The translations under genes were made by a program, and so were the position numbers. From NCBI GenBank assembly GCA_016787925.1, contig JAEUSK010000087.1, forward strand, positions 1 through 34,163: 34,163 nt of DNA. Reading direction: 5' to 3'. Position 1 is the first letter of the stretch; each line of letters begins with the position of its first letter. Source of the DNA: a bacterium. Lineage in GTDB: Bacteria; CLD3; SB21. The notes beneath the pieces were generated by a model that had not been told where the DNA came from, made no database searches, and saw only the letters and a program-made list of their open reading frames with translations. Shown piece after piece: positions 16,525-24,259 of the stretch.

Positions 16525-16623
16525 TTACATTCTTTTTTCGTTCTTATTTGGAACGCATCGATAATTGGTTAGTTGCATTAAAGAATTGTATTTCTTAACT
16601 ATTAACCATACCGCAAAAGCCAT
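16525..16623 (-). CDS. Possible 32-aa small ORF with a good ribosome site
   Basis: ATG at 16623 is preceded by CGGAGGTGCTTCAA, an unusually good Shine-Dalgarno site for this island. The product is MAFAVWLIVKKYNSLMQLTN followed by YRCVPNKNEKRM. It could be a small peptide gene or the leftover 5' end of a lost gene. No family recognised. Confidence 0.25.
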   Translation of the reverse strand: MAFAVWLIVKKYNSLMQLTNYRCVPNKNEKRM

Positions 16624-16686
16624 TTGAAGCACCTCCGTAGTGCTGTATTTAGGGTAAATAATTGTTTTCATTTGTGACTATTACTC

Positions 16687-17841
16687 TTACGGTTTGGTGG
16701 ATATTGACAATTTAAATGCGCCTAGACCTGAAGCTTGTCCTGCATCCGTTGCTGTAACTAAGATCTTGAGTTCACCTGCTACTGTTGGTGTACCTGAAAA
16801 AGTCTTTGTAAGAGCATTAAAACTTAACCACGAAGGCAGAGGACTCCCATTAATTAGGGTTGCAGAATAAATAAAGGTGGCGTTGCCGTCCTCATCAAAA
16901 AACGTATCGTCCGGAACCGTAAAACTGAATGGATTCCCAACGAATCCGTTTTGGCTGTTAATTTTGTTTTTTAGGTAGGGCGGAATATTCGTGTGTTTTA
17001 GACTATCGATCAGGCCGTCCACGCGAACCCAATACACTTGGACGTCAGAGTAATCTTGTTTGGTGCCCGTTGAGTAAAACAGATATTTATTATCAGGAGT
17101 GACGAAAGGACCCCACATACCAAGCCCGAAGTTTATTATAGACCCTAACCCTCTCGGGTTGGTCCAATTGCCGTCGTGTTTTGGATAACTGATACTTAAA
17201 CCGAAAGGCGTCGCTACGATCATGAAAGTCTCATCTTTGGAAACAAAGAAATCCAAATTATCCCAAGCCGTATTCAATGGCATTCCCAAACCAATTGCCG
17301 TCGTATCAGAGCTATTAAATTCAATCTTACACCAGTCACTTACTCCGACCGTGTTTTTGGGCCGCGACGAAACATAATAATTTCCTTTGCCGGTAACTTG
17401 CAGATAATGCGCTGAGTCGAGTTTGGATAAAATTCTTTTTGGATTGCCCCAATTCAGGTCCTTTTTTATAGAACAAAACGTTTCAGAATTTGTATTTTCA
17501 AAATACATCGTATCGCCTGTAATAGATAATGCCGGAGCAATATAACCCTCAAATAAATTGAAAGGTCCGGTCCATTTACCGTCGGAATAACTATAACTTT
17601 TGATCCTTGGAGTATTGACAGGGTAATAACCTTTCAACTCTGAATAATAAATTTCCTTGCCATCATTAGAAATTGCCACTCTTTCGGCTGCAAAGAATTT
17701 TGGGCTCACGGAGAGGTTAAATATTTTAGGAGTATCTCCCGGAGGTGTTTGCCCCAGGTATAAACTATCGGTTGGAATTGCTTGTGCAAAACCGGTGCTT
17801 ACCAAGAACAAAGAAAAGATAGAAAAGAAAATCATTTTCAT
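16687..17841 (-). CDS. Secreted PD40 propeller protein with C-terminal putative-Ig domain
   Basis: 384 aa. A signal peptide (MIFFSIFSLFLVSTGFAQ) precedes PD40/TolB-like repeats (ISNDGKEIYYSEL, ITGDTMYFENTN, VSKDETFMIVATP, VTPDNKYLFYSTG) over residues about 35-275. The C-terminal 100 residues form a cadherin-like/He_PIG module: NPFSFTVPDDTFFDEDG, PLPSWLSFNALTKTFSGT and LKILVTATDAGQASGL. AAAGGAT precedes the ATG. It is a paralogue of the gene at 14194-15036, and its 3' end has a decayed copy at 11974-12053, so this family has been duplicated within the island. The GC is a little higher than that of its neighbours. Confidence 0.85.
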   Translation of the reverse strand: MKMIFFSIFSLFLVSTGFAQAIPTDSLYLGQTPPGDTPKIFNLSVSPKFFAAERVAISNDGKEIYYSELKGYYPVNTPRIKSYSYSDGKWTGPFNLFEGYIAPALSITGDTMYFENTNSETFCSIKKDLNWGNPKRILSKLDSAHYLQVTGKGNYYVSSRPKNTVGVSDWCKIEFNSSDTTAIGLGMPLNTAWDNLDFFVSKDETFMIVATPFGLSISYPKHDGNWTNPRGLGSIINFGLGMWGPFVTPDNKYLFYSTGTKQDYSDVQVYWVRVDGLIDSLKHTNIPPYLKNKINSQNGFVGNPFSFTVPDDTFFDEDGNATFIYSATLINGSPLPSWLSFNALTKTFSGTPTVAGELKILVTATDAGQASGLGAFKLSISTKP

Positions 17842-17962
17842 AAATTTATCCTTTAAAAGTTGTAAATAAATTAAATGTGTTTTTATGGCACAAGAATATT
17901 ACATATTTGGTTCTAAGCTACTGCGATCGATTTTCTAATTTAGCGACTCCGGATGGGGTTCG

Positions 17963-18133
17963 CTATTTGTTACATTATATATCACCGGGTATTCTTTCTG
18001 CTTCCTCGAACAATAACTATGACTTTTATATTACGGTTCAATAATTCTCTTACTAGTTCACGTCCAGTAGCGCTATTTGCTCCAATCACTAACGCTATCA
18101 TTATCTAATTCCTTTATTAATTTCAAAAATACT
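17963..18133 (-). pseudogene. Internally deleted copy of the NAD(P)-binding gene at 22650-23432
   Basis: The minus strand from 18101 reads MIALVIGANSATGRELVREL then LNRNIKVIVIVRG, nearly the same as the intact MIALVVGANGATGSQLVREL. The upstream bases to 18133 also match. A one-base insertion after the GGA codon shifts the frame. At about 17984 the sequence jumps to the intact gene's 3' end (shared GTGATATATAATG). About 580 bases are missing, with TATATCA at both joints of the intact gene. Confidence 0.8.
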
Positions 18134-18211
18134 CTATGAGTATAGCGACGTTGCCGCTAACCGGCAGCTTAGAACAGAATGCCAATTAACCGCAACGGTT
18201 TTAGCCTATCA

Positions 18212-18274
18212 TTACAAAGCTATTACTACTTTTTCTTTTTTATGACCTTTATCGACACATCGGTGCGCTTCAAC
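18212..18274 (-). pseudogene. Relic: C-terminus of an MDR alcohol dehydrogenase
   Basis: Minus-strand frame QHVEAHRCVDKGHKKEKVVI followed by AL and TAA. This is the standard ending of zinc-type or zinc-less MDR proteins ('AHRYVDKGHKKGNVVI'), compare IEAHRYIERGLERGNVIV in the intact gene at 12873. A stop lies just upstream, so only about 22 codons survive. With the relic at 17963-18133 it accounts for part of the 507-base gap 17842-18348; the rest shows nothing recognisable. Confidence 0.55.
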
Positions 18275-18348
18275 ATGTTGTTATGTGCAGTCACCCATTT
18301 TATCAACAGTTCGCCACAAATTGGAATTTAGTTCAAACATCTGATTGA

Positions 18349-19197
18349 TCATTCAAGAACATAATTTTTAGTTTCCATTTCAACACTAAATATTTTGATG
18401 CTTGCAAATTCATTTTTAAGCTGAGTTGCGACCTCATTATATCCAACATATTCATCGTGATGAATGTGCATTAATACAATGTGTTTAGCTTTGATATAAT
18501 TTCTTACCAATTCAATTCCTTTGCAATTAGATTCCCAAATAAAACCATTTCCTAAAAATGCAACATCTATATTTTCCTTATCAAGTCTAAAGTGTTCGTA
18601 TTCTGCAATTCCATCTTCATTTGAGTCTCCACTGTGAAATATTTTTACTCCGTCTACATTAAATAGAAAGCCAACATTTTGAACCTTTTGATGTCTGTTA
18701 ATTTCTTCTCCGGTGACCGGATCATCTGTATAGTAAGGCCCGTGAGAAAGTCGGTAAACTCTAACTCCAATACCATTGATTGTTGTGTCTATGTAGGTAG
18801 AATGATCAGGAGTGATTTCGACTAAATTGTTTTTAACCTTTTCATAGTTTTCTTGTTTTTTCAGGTCATCGATAGTTTGTTTACACGAAATTATTTTTCC
18901 TTTTGTATTATTCATTAGATGTTCAATTACAAATGGCGGATAGAAATGATCAACGTGCGCGTGAGTCGTTGCTATTAAATCTATATTCTTAAAATATTTT
19001 TCATTTTTTAAAATTGAATTCATTGTTGCTTCAGTTGGAATATTACAAAACCCGTAATCTTTATCTCCAAATAATGCATCAATTAATATTTTTTTATCTT
19101 CCACTTTTATCAAAAAACCTTCATTGGCTATATAAGTAACTTCAAGGTTCTTGGGTATTGTTTGGGAAAATACAATATTGCCAAACAAGAAAAACAA
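18349..19197 (-). CDS. Secreted metallo-beta-lactamase-fold hydrolase
   Basis: 282 aa from a TTG at 19197. ATTHAHVDHF is the HxHxDH metal site, HSGDSNEDG the later Asp ligand, and LMHIHHDEY the final His. Around it the MBL fold is complete (VTYIANEGFLIKVEDKKILI to the C-terminus). It resembles 'UlaG-like/MBL-fold' hydrolases rather than true carbapenemases. The signal peptide is only complete if translation starts nine codons earlier, at a CTG (19224): LKKFTLISILFFLFGNIVFS, with no ATG available. A GIVEN ATG may have mutated to CTG, or the shorter TTG product is made. Expected periplasmic; substrate unknown. Confidence 0.8.
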   Translation of the reverse strand: MFFLFGNIVFSQTIPKNLEVTYIANEGFLIKVEDKKILIDALFGDKDYGFCNIPTEATMNSILKNEKYFKNIDLIATTHAHVDHFYPPFVIEHLMNNTKGKIISCKQTIDDLKKQENYEKVKNNLVEITPDHSTYIDTTINGIGVRVYRLSHGPYYTDDPVTGEEINRHQKVQNVGFLFNVDGVKIFHSGDSNEDGIAEYEHFRLDKENIDVAFLGNGFIWESNCKGIELVRNYIKAKHIVLMHIHHDEYVGYNEVATQLKNEFASIKIFSVEMETKNYVLE

Positions 19198-19283
19198 GAT
19201 TGATATTAATGTGAACTTTTTCAGTGTATTAAGGCCTTTTAAGTTAAGTAAAAAATATTTTTCAAAGATATCACAAAAACCCT

Positions 19284-19553
19284 CCGTTATCGACCTTTAA
19301 CGCGTAACTGGACTGTTTTTTGTGAAAAAAAAGAGGTAGGGGACCAATTGGAGCGTCCTTCGGGGAGAAAAAGAACCGAACATCAATTATTCCTAAGTTC
19401 TTTTGACAGAAAAAATGTCTCAAATTGGTATTCGGTGTAATGACTCGCGTCGGCATTGAGTGATGAGCAGGTGGGGACTGATTCTGTTCAAGAATATAAG
19501 GGCGTTGAAAAGTATGAGTAAGAATGGTTGGATTTCAAAAAAAATAGACTAAC
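19284..19553. repeat. Long intergenic element E, copy 1
   Basis: Aligns over its whole length with 21187-21479: 'CCGTTATCGACCTTTAAC', 'TTGGAGC', 'GGAGAAAAAG', 'CCGAACATCAA', 'CTCAAATTGGT', 'GATTCTGTTCAA' and 'GGATTTCAA' occur in the same order and spacing. It occupies most of the 445 bases between the MBL and YCII genes. No open frame is conserved between the copies, so it is probably not protein-coding. Confidence 0.75.
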
Positions 19554-19642
19554 AAAACACGTAATTTCATATGAAAAACTTCAGCTCATTGACGGCAGAG
19601 TAGCAGGAAATAGGTTGATATAGTCTAGATTTACTCCTTCTA

Positions 19643-19903
19643 TTATTCCCGAATCCATTCTTTCACCCATTTGCTTTCAATCATGTCCTGAACAACGAAC
19701 GGATCATTCACAGCCAACTCGGTAGCCATTTGCATATTTTCCGCTTCGAATAATATTAATCCGCCGCTTCTGTCACTGAATGGACCACCAGAATAATTGA
19801 TCGGTTTACAGTCGTTCCAATATATAATGTGTTCGGGAACAATATTTCGAATTTTTTCGGGATTATTTTTCATCAGATAGAAAAAAACGAATTGTTTTGC
19901 CAT
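19643..19903 (-). CDS. YCII-related protein
   Basis: 86 aa, starting at the ATG at 19903 with AAGGAG 10 bases upstream; the longer reading to 19930 is not needed. MAKQFVFFYLMKNNPEKIRN, VPEHIIYWND, GGPFSDRSGGLILFEAEN and ATELAVNDPFVVQDMIESKW follow the YCII/dimeric alpha-beta barrel pattern, with the His of the first helix and the 'GPF.D..GG..I' hairpin. Small cytosolic proteins of this family include muconolactone-isomerase-like and dehalogenase-like enzymes; the reaction here is unknown. It lies downstream of the beta-lactamase-like gene in the same direction, and the pair is bracketed by the two copies of element E. Confidence 0.85.
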   Translation of the reverse strand: MAKQFVFFYLMKNNPEKIRNIVPEHIIYWNDCKPINYSGGPFSDRSGGLILFEAENMQMATELAVNDPFVVQDMIESKWVKEWIRE

Positions 19904-19946
19904 CGAAAACGCTCCTTTTCTAATAAGCATAACTATTTAGCGACGT

Positions 19947-21125
19947 TTATTTAGATTGTTGATTGGTGTTATTGACAATTTGTTCAATAATTCTTGTAAT
20001 AAGAATTTTCCCTGCGGGGTTATCTTTTTTAGACCAATTGTATGAAACAACTATTGATACATCTTTTTCGGGAAAGTAAAATGGGAAGCATTCGCCACCA
20101 AATCCACCACCAGGATGCCCTTCCATTTTGTAGCCATTTAGTTCATATTGAGCCAATCCTAAACCATACCCAACAATATTATTATCACGGCCATTTTCTC
20201 GTGCATTTATGTAAATTCTACTCATCTGAAGTGTCTCTCGCTTCAATACTTTGTAATGAAAAAAAGCATCAAGCCAAATCACTAAATCCTCTGAAGTGGA
20301 AGCCATTGAGCCGGCTGAATAGGTGAGAGTACTCCATGATATATTTGATGGTTTAATAACATGCGGTCCAAACGGTAGATATTCATCATAACCGCTAATA
20401 AGTTCATCGGGTAATTGCTTATAATAAGGAAGAAAATAGGTGTTCTTCATTTTTAGAGGCTTGAAGAATTCATTCTCAAGCTGATTAGCAATCTTATCCT
20501 TGCCAACTTTTTCAGCAATTAGTCCTAAAAGTAAATAATTATTGTTTGCATAAACAAAAGACCTCTGATCAATAGGGGTAACTTTCATGTTTTTCATAAT
20601 ATTATTCACTACTATTTGAGCATCCCATTGCTTTTTGTCTGACAGAACGGATTTTATTAAAATCATTGGATTGGTAAAAAGATTTTCTCCTATCCCACTA
20701 TTGTGGTTAAGTAATTCTTTTATTGTTATAGAATTTGCAGAAGGCAAATCGGGGAACCACTTATCAATTGTGTCATCATATGATAATTGACCTTCTTCCA
20801 TAAGACGACTTATCAATGCGGCAACAAACATTTTTGTTGTACTTCCAATTCGAAAAATGTTCTGGTTTGTAATGTAAGACCTCTGGTGTTCAAAATCTTC
20901 TGTACCACTTGATGCCAGCATCATTTTGCCATCAGGAAAAAGAATCCCCGCTTGAAGTCCCGGTAGTTTATATTCATTAATCGCCGAATCTAAAATTTTT
21001 TGTAACTGATTATTATCGTTACTCATTAAATCATTTGGTTTATAGGGTTTGTATGATGCACAACCTACTAAAATAGTAGAAATGATAACAACTGATAGAA
21101 TGGTCATACTTTTGTTAGAATTCAT
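19947..21125 (-). CDS. Class C beta-lactamase/esterase-family lipoprotein
   Basis: 392 aa from the ATG at 21125 (in-frame ATGs at 21131 and 21149 are also possible; no Shine-Dalgarno site decides). The N-terminus MNSNKSMTILSVVIISTILV ends in a lipobox (VGC), so it is a lipoprotein. The serine-hydrolase motifs are present: FRIGSTTKMF (SxxK), VYANNNYLLLG (YxN) and GHPGGGFGGE (the HxG replacement of KTG). The family covers AmpC-like lactamases, D-aminopeptidases and esterases (EstB type). Without the KTG box a true antibiotic-resistance role should not be assumed. It stands 43 bases upstream of the YCII gene, probably one transcript. Confidence 0.88.
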   Translation of the reverse strand: MNSNKSMTILSVVIISTILVGCASYKPYKPNDLMSNDNNQLQKILDSAINEYKLPGLQAGILFPDGKMMLASSGTEDFEHQRSYITNQNIFRIGSTTKMFVAALISRLMEEGQLSYDDTIDKWFPDLPSANSITIKELLNHNSGIGENLFTNPMILIKSVLSDKKQWDAQIVVNNIMKNMKVTPIDQRSFVYANNNYLLLGLIAEKVGKDKIANQLENEFFKPLKMKNTYFLPYYKQLPDELISGYDEYLPFGPHVIKPSNISWSTLTYSAGSMASTSEDLVIWLDAFFHYKVLKRETLQMSRIYINARENGRDNNIVGYGLGLAQYELNGYKMEGHPGGGFGGECFPFYFPEKDVSIVVSYNWSKKDNPAGKILITRIIEQIVNNTNQQSK

Positions 21126-21186
21126 TTGCATACTACTGGATTTGACCATTTATTAAAATATCGCCCAAATTTACCAAAAAGAATGG

Positions 21187-21479
21187 CCGTTATCGACCTT
21201 TAACACGTAAATGGACTAATTCTTAACAAACAACACGAACCTAATGAACTTATTGGAGCATTCCTACGAGGAGAAAAAGCGCCGAACATCAACTATCCCG
21301 AACTTCTTTGACATTAAAAGTGCCTCAAATTGGTTTTGAAGTACTGATTCCCTTCAGCATGCGTTGTCAACGGGTGAAGAGGAGAGAGTGGGATCGGATT
21401 CTGTTCAAAAATATTAGGATGCTGAAAAATAAGAGTGACAACGGCGGACGGATTTCAAGAAAAATTGCCGAATAAACGA
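21187..21479. repeat. Long intergenic element E, copy 2
   Basis: Second copy of the element at 19284-19553, filling almost all of the gap between the beta-lactamase-like gene and the AraC gene. It differs by small indels, is slightly longer, and ends GCCGAATAAACGAC two bases before the AraC stop codon. It accounts for the stretch 21150-21481, where no gene is seen. Confidence 0.75.
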
Positions 21480-21481
21480 CT

Positions 21482-22621
21482 TTAATTCACAGACAACACA
21501 AGGCTTGACCGGCAATTTCTGTCCATCATATATTTTGACCGGTATTCCTGCGGGGTTAAATCTGTATACAATTTAAACTGATTATTGAATGATGACTTTG
21601 AATTGAAACCAACTTTATAAAGGATTTCGAGTACGGTAAGCTCACTGTAGTTCGAATCAGCCAACATTTCCATGCTCTCCTTAATGCGAAACTCAAGGAT
21701 GTAGCTTTTAAAACTCTTGTTGTGCGTTTCATTAATTATCTGTGAGAGGGTTCTGGGATTTACTGAAATTTCGTCGGCAAGAGATTCAAGTGATATTTCC
21801 GGGTTGAGGAATGGTTTATCTGTTTCCATATGGGAATTCAATCTTTGCAGATATTTTCTTCTATCATCTTCCGTAAGTTTGTTGTTTTTGTATTTCGTTA
21901 TGATATAATAAATATCCGGTTTTAACAGCAGAATGAACATAATTGCGTTTACAAATAGAAAAGCGGCCAAGGCATATATACTTGCCGTAAATGCGCACCA
22001 CCACGGCTGCCTGATGATCATATAAACAGCAAAAGAATTTAAATTTATGACCCAGATAACAATGAATCCCAATAGCAACGTTTGAAGCCAAATACTATGA
22101 GAAGAAATTCTAATACTCTTATAAAGATCCCTGAAGCTAATATTCATTGATTTCATTCGTAATACGGACAGCGCTATATATATGAAGTTGTGCGTCAGGA
22201 TAAATATAGTGTCAAATAAGTTTATGATGGATTCCCATATAATAAAACGTTTAGTATTTGCATAAAAAATCAGTAAGAAAAATAGAACAACTGTAAATGG
22301 CAAGAAATGAAATGAACTGCGATAATGGATGATATCATTTCTTTTCAAAAATGAATTGACATAAAAATAAATCAGCGGGCCAATCAGAAAAGAAGTTTGC
22401 CTCAGTACATAAATAGGTTTATGCCAATCTAAGAAACCTTGAAAAGCGTAATAGCTTATCAAAAACGAGTAGATAATCTGAACGCCAAAAATCGCCAGGA
22501 GTACTGCTAATATCTTATTTTCATGACTACAGCCTTTTTTTGTAACAAAGAAGAACAATGACAATATGGTCGTAAGGAAAACACTTAGAAGTGTTATTAT
22601 GGTAAAGAAGTCTAAAGTCAT
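21482..22621 (-). CDS. Membrane-anchored AraC-family transcription regulator
   Basis: 379 aa. Residues about 1-235 form seven hydrophobic helices, the sensor or anchor module common in Bacteroidota. The C-terminal 110 residues are the two-helix-turn-helix AraC domain: ISLESLADEISVNPRTLSQI (first HTH) and TVLEILYKVGFNSKSSFNNQ (second HTH, with the family 'GF.S.S.F...FK'), ending TPQEYRSKY. A strong GGAGG site 9 bases before the ATG sets the start. The ligand is unknown. By position it could control the downstream beta-lactamase/YCII unit or the adjacent NAD(P)-binding gene; neither is shown. Confidence 0.92.
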   Translation of the reverse strand: MTLDFFTIITLLSVFLTTILSLFFFVTKKGCSHENKILAVLLAIFGVQIIYSFLISYYAFQGFLDWHKPIYVLRQTSFLIGPLIYFYVNSFLKRNDIIHYRSSFHFLPFTVVLFFLLIFYANTKRFIIWESIINLFDTIFILTHNFIYIALSVLRMKSMNISFRDLYKSIRISSHSIWLQTLLLGFIVIWVINLNSFAVYMIIRQPWWCAFTASIYALAAFLFVNAIMFILLLKPDIYYIITKYKNNKLTEDDRRKYLQRLNSHMETDKPFLNPEISLESLADEISVNPRTLSQIINETHNKSFKSYILEFRIKESMEMLADSNYSELTVLEILYKVGFNSKSSFNNQFKLYTDLTPQEYRSKYMMDRNCRSSLVLSVN

Positions 22622-22649
22622 GGTTTTGCCTCCGTATCCAAGATTGTTG

Positions 22650-23432
22650 TTACGGATTTATTTTCTTCCTTGTGCATATATAAGGATAGCAAGTATTACT
22701 TGTCCTACTATTTGTTGCATTATATATCACAGGCATTTTTCCTTTCCATTTCTCCCAAATATTATCATTGGTTATTAATTCAGATATGAAATGCCCAACA
22801 TTAATTCTACTTGTTTTGCCGGGATCAAAGATTGGGCTTCGAATGGGTGAAGGAAATACCCGGTATTCAGAAACAGTGGTTTCATTTATTAGTGTATCCG
22901 GTCGAACGATAGACCACTCTATAATCTTTTTATTATTGCCAACGTCTTTTCTTAAATATTCTGCCGCCCGCTCATTATCCAGTTGCGGAGGCAATAGATT
23001 TCTTAAAAGAGAAAAAATTAATTTCTCCTTAAATGATAATTGTTCGCTCATATCTTTGTTGTTAACAGCTGTAGTATTCATTAAAACAAATTTTACAGGT
23101 ATAGTAGGGTTGTTTTCTTTTATCGCATTGCACAACTTTTTTACAGAATCTCTCACAAGCATTTTGGGATTTCCATAAATACCCTTTAGATTTATGTTGT
23201 GTCCCAAACACGATGCGACCGCATCACAATTCTTTATGTAACCCAACACCGCATTGTGACTCAAATGAAGAATACTCGCTTCAATTATTATCAAGTTTTC
23301 ATGTGTTCTTATATCATCGGGTATTTTTTCTGCTCCTCGAACAATGACTTTTACTTTTACGTTACGGTTCAATAATTCTCTTACTAGTTGACTTCCGGTG
23401 GCGCCATTCGCTCCAACCACTAATGCTATCAT
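22650..23432 (-). CDS. NAD(P)-binding (atypical SDR, NmrA/SDR_a5-like) protein
   Basis: 260 aa. MIALVVGANGATGSQLVREL is the GxxGxxG Rossmann loop of atypical SDRs; VIVRGAEKIPDD, CDAVASCLGHNIN, FVLMNTTAVNN and WSIVRPDTLINE follow the SDR_a5/NAD(P)H-binding order. AAGGA precedes the ATG. After KGKMPVIYNA the protein carries a tail (TNSRTSNTCYPYICTRKKIN) that looks non-conserved and may be read-through of a drifted stop. An internally deleted copy is at 17963-18133. Probably a soluble reductase or regulator; substrate unknown. The AraC gene begins 28 bases downstream. Confidence 0.85.
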   Translation of the reverse strand: MIALVVGANGATGSQLVRELLNRNVKVKVIVRGAEKIPDDIRTHENLIIIEASILHLSHNAVLGYIKNCDAVASCLGHNINLKGIYGNPKMLVRDSVKKLCNAIKENNPTIPVKFVLMNTTAVNNKDMSEQLSFKEKLIFSLLRNLLPPQLDNERAAEYLRKDVGNNKKIIEWSIVRPDTLINETTVSEYRVFPSPIRSPIFDPGKTSRINVGHFISELITNDNIWEKWKGKMPVIYNATNSRTSNTCYPYICTRKKINP

Positions 23433-23612
23433 TATCTAATTCCTTTGTTAATTTCAAAAATACGAAAAATACGATAAATCACTTTTGTAAGCCAAGTCAA
23501 CTTTACACGGCAAACCAATTCTGAAAAGCCAAATCCTAATGCGACTCAATATGGAAGCATCGAAGAAGCGGTCGCAGTTGAAGAGTGGGTTATATGGCAT
23601 ATACAGCATGCT

Positions 23613-24044
23613 TTAATTTGATTTTCCTCTGCCTAATAACCAGGCAGCTACTGCTGCTGCAATTGTCATTGCAGTTACACTACAAACGTAATCAACAAAT
23701 AAAGTTGCTTGAGAAAAAAAGTTGGATGAAGCATATAATCCAAAGTTAACGGAACCCCAAAAAAGGAATGCGAGTATAAATCCAGACTTTAGACCAGAAG
23801 CAAAGGAATTTGCACCAGACCATTTTATTACTGTTGTTATTAGAAATCCCATGGATAATGATGTAACAACCATAGCCCACACTATTAACTGGTCTGGCTG
23901 TCGGTGAAGCTGCTTCTGAAATACTTCAGATACTACCGGATGCGACTGATAAAAGTCTTTTAAAATAAATATGTATGAAACCGCATTTAGAATAAGATTA
24001 ATTGCCGTCGTAATTAGACCTGATATAAGAAATTTTTTGTTCAT
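23613..24044 (-). CDS. Small four-helix membrane protein
   Basis: 143 aa, starting MNKKFLISGLITTAINLILN. Four hydrophobic segments are visible at about 8-28, 55-75, 85-105 and 115-137, joined by short loops; the first loop (LKDFYQSHPVVSEVFQKQLH) is the only long polar part. I do not recognise a named family with confidence. It is the first gene of the AT-rich island after the sdh operon and shares its low GC. No clear Shine-Dalgarno site. Confidence 0.75.
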   Translation of the reverse strand: MNKKFLISGLITTAINLILNAVSYIFILKDFYQSHPVVSEVFQKQLHRQPDQLIVWAMVVTSLSMGFLITTVIKWSGANSFASGLKSGFILAFLFWGSVNFGLYASSNFFSQATLFVDYVCSVTAMTIAAAVAAWLLGRGKSN

Positions 24045-24203
24045 AATATATTTTCTTTCAACTTTAAGAATATTTCGAGAGCCAAAACGACGCTGCTTTT
24101 GACCCGTCCGCTATAAGTTCTAAATTTTTAGAAAAGAGAATACGCATCTTATAGATAATTGTTTCACAAAGTATAAAAATAGGGCTCTAGATAGATTAAT
24201 GAC

Positions 24204-24234
24204 AAAAAAAAGGGATTGCTTTTGACAACCCCTT
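24204..24234 (-). terminator. Rho-independent terminator of the sdh operon
   Basis: On the minus strand AAGGGGTTG pairs with CAATCCCTT (one G-U, 7-base loop), followed by eight T, 26 bases after the sdhB stop. A near-copy is at 11858-11884. Confidence 0.85.
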
Positions 24235-24259
24235 CCTAGAAAACAAATATTTACCGAAA

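Noticed and set aside
19271-19456. 61-aa open frame in element E copy 1
   Set aside because: The matching frame in copy 2 is interrupted by stops, so coding is not conserved between the copies.
11785-24200. Chromosomal integron (attC cassette array)
   Set aside because: Cassette-like direct repeats exist, but no integrase gene, no common attC-type core at each gene, and the two repeat families differ. Kept only as a hypothesis.
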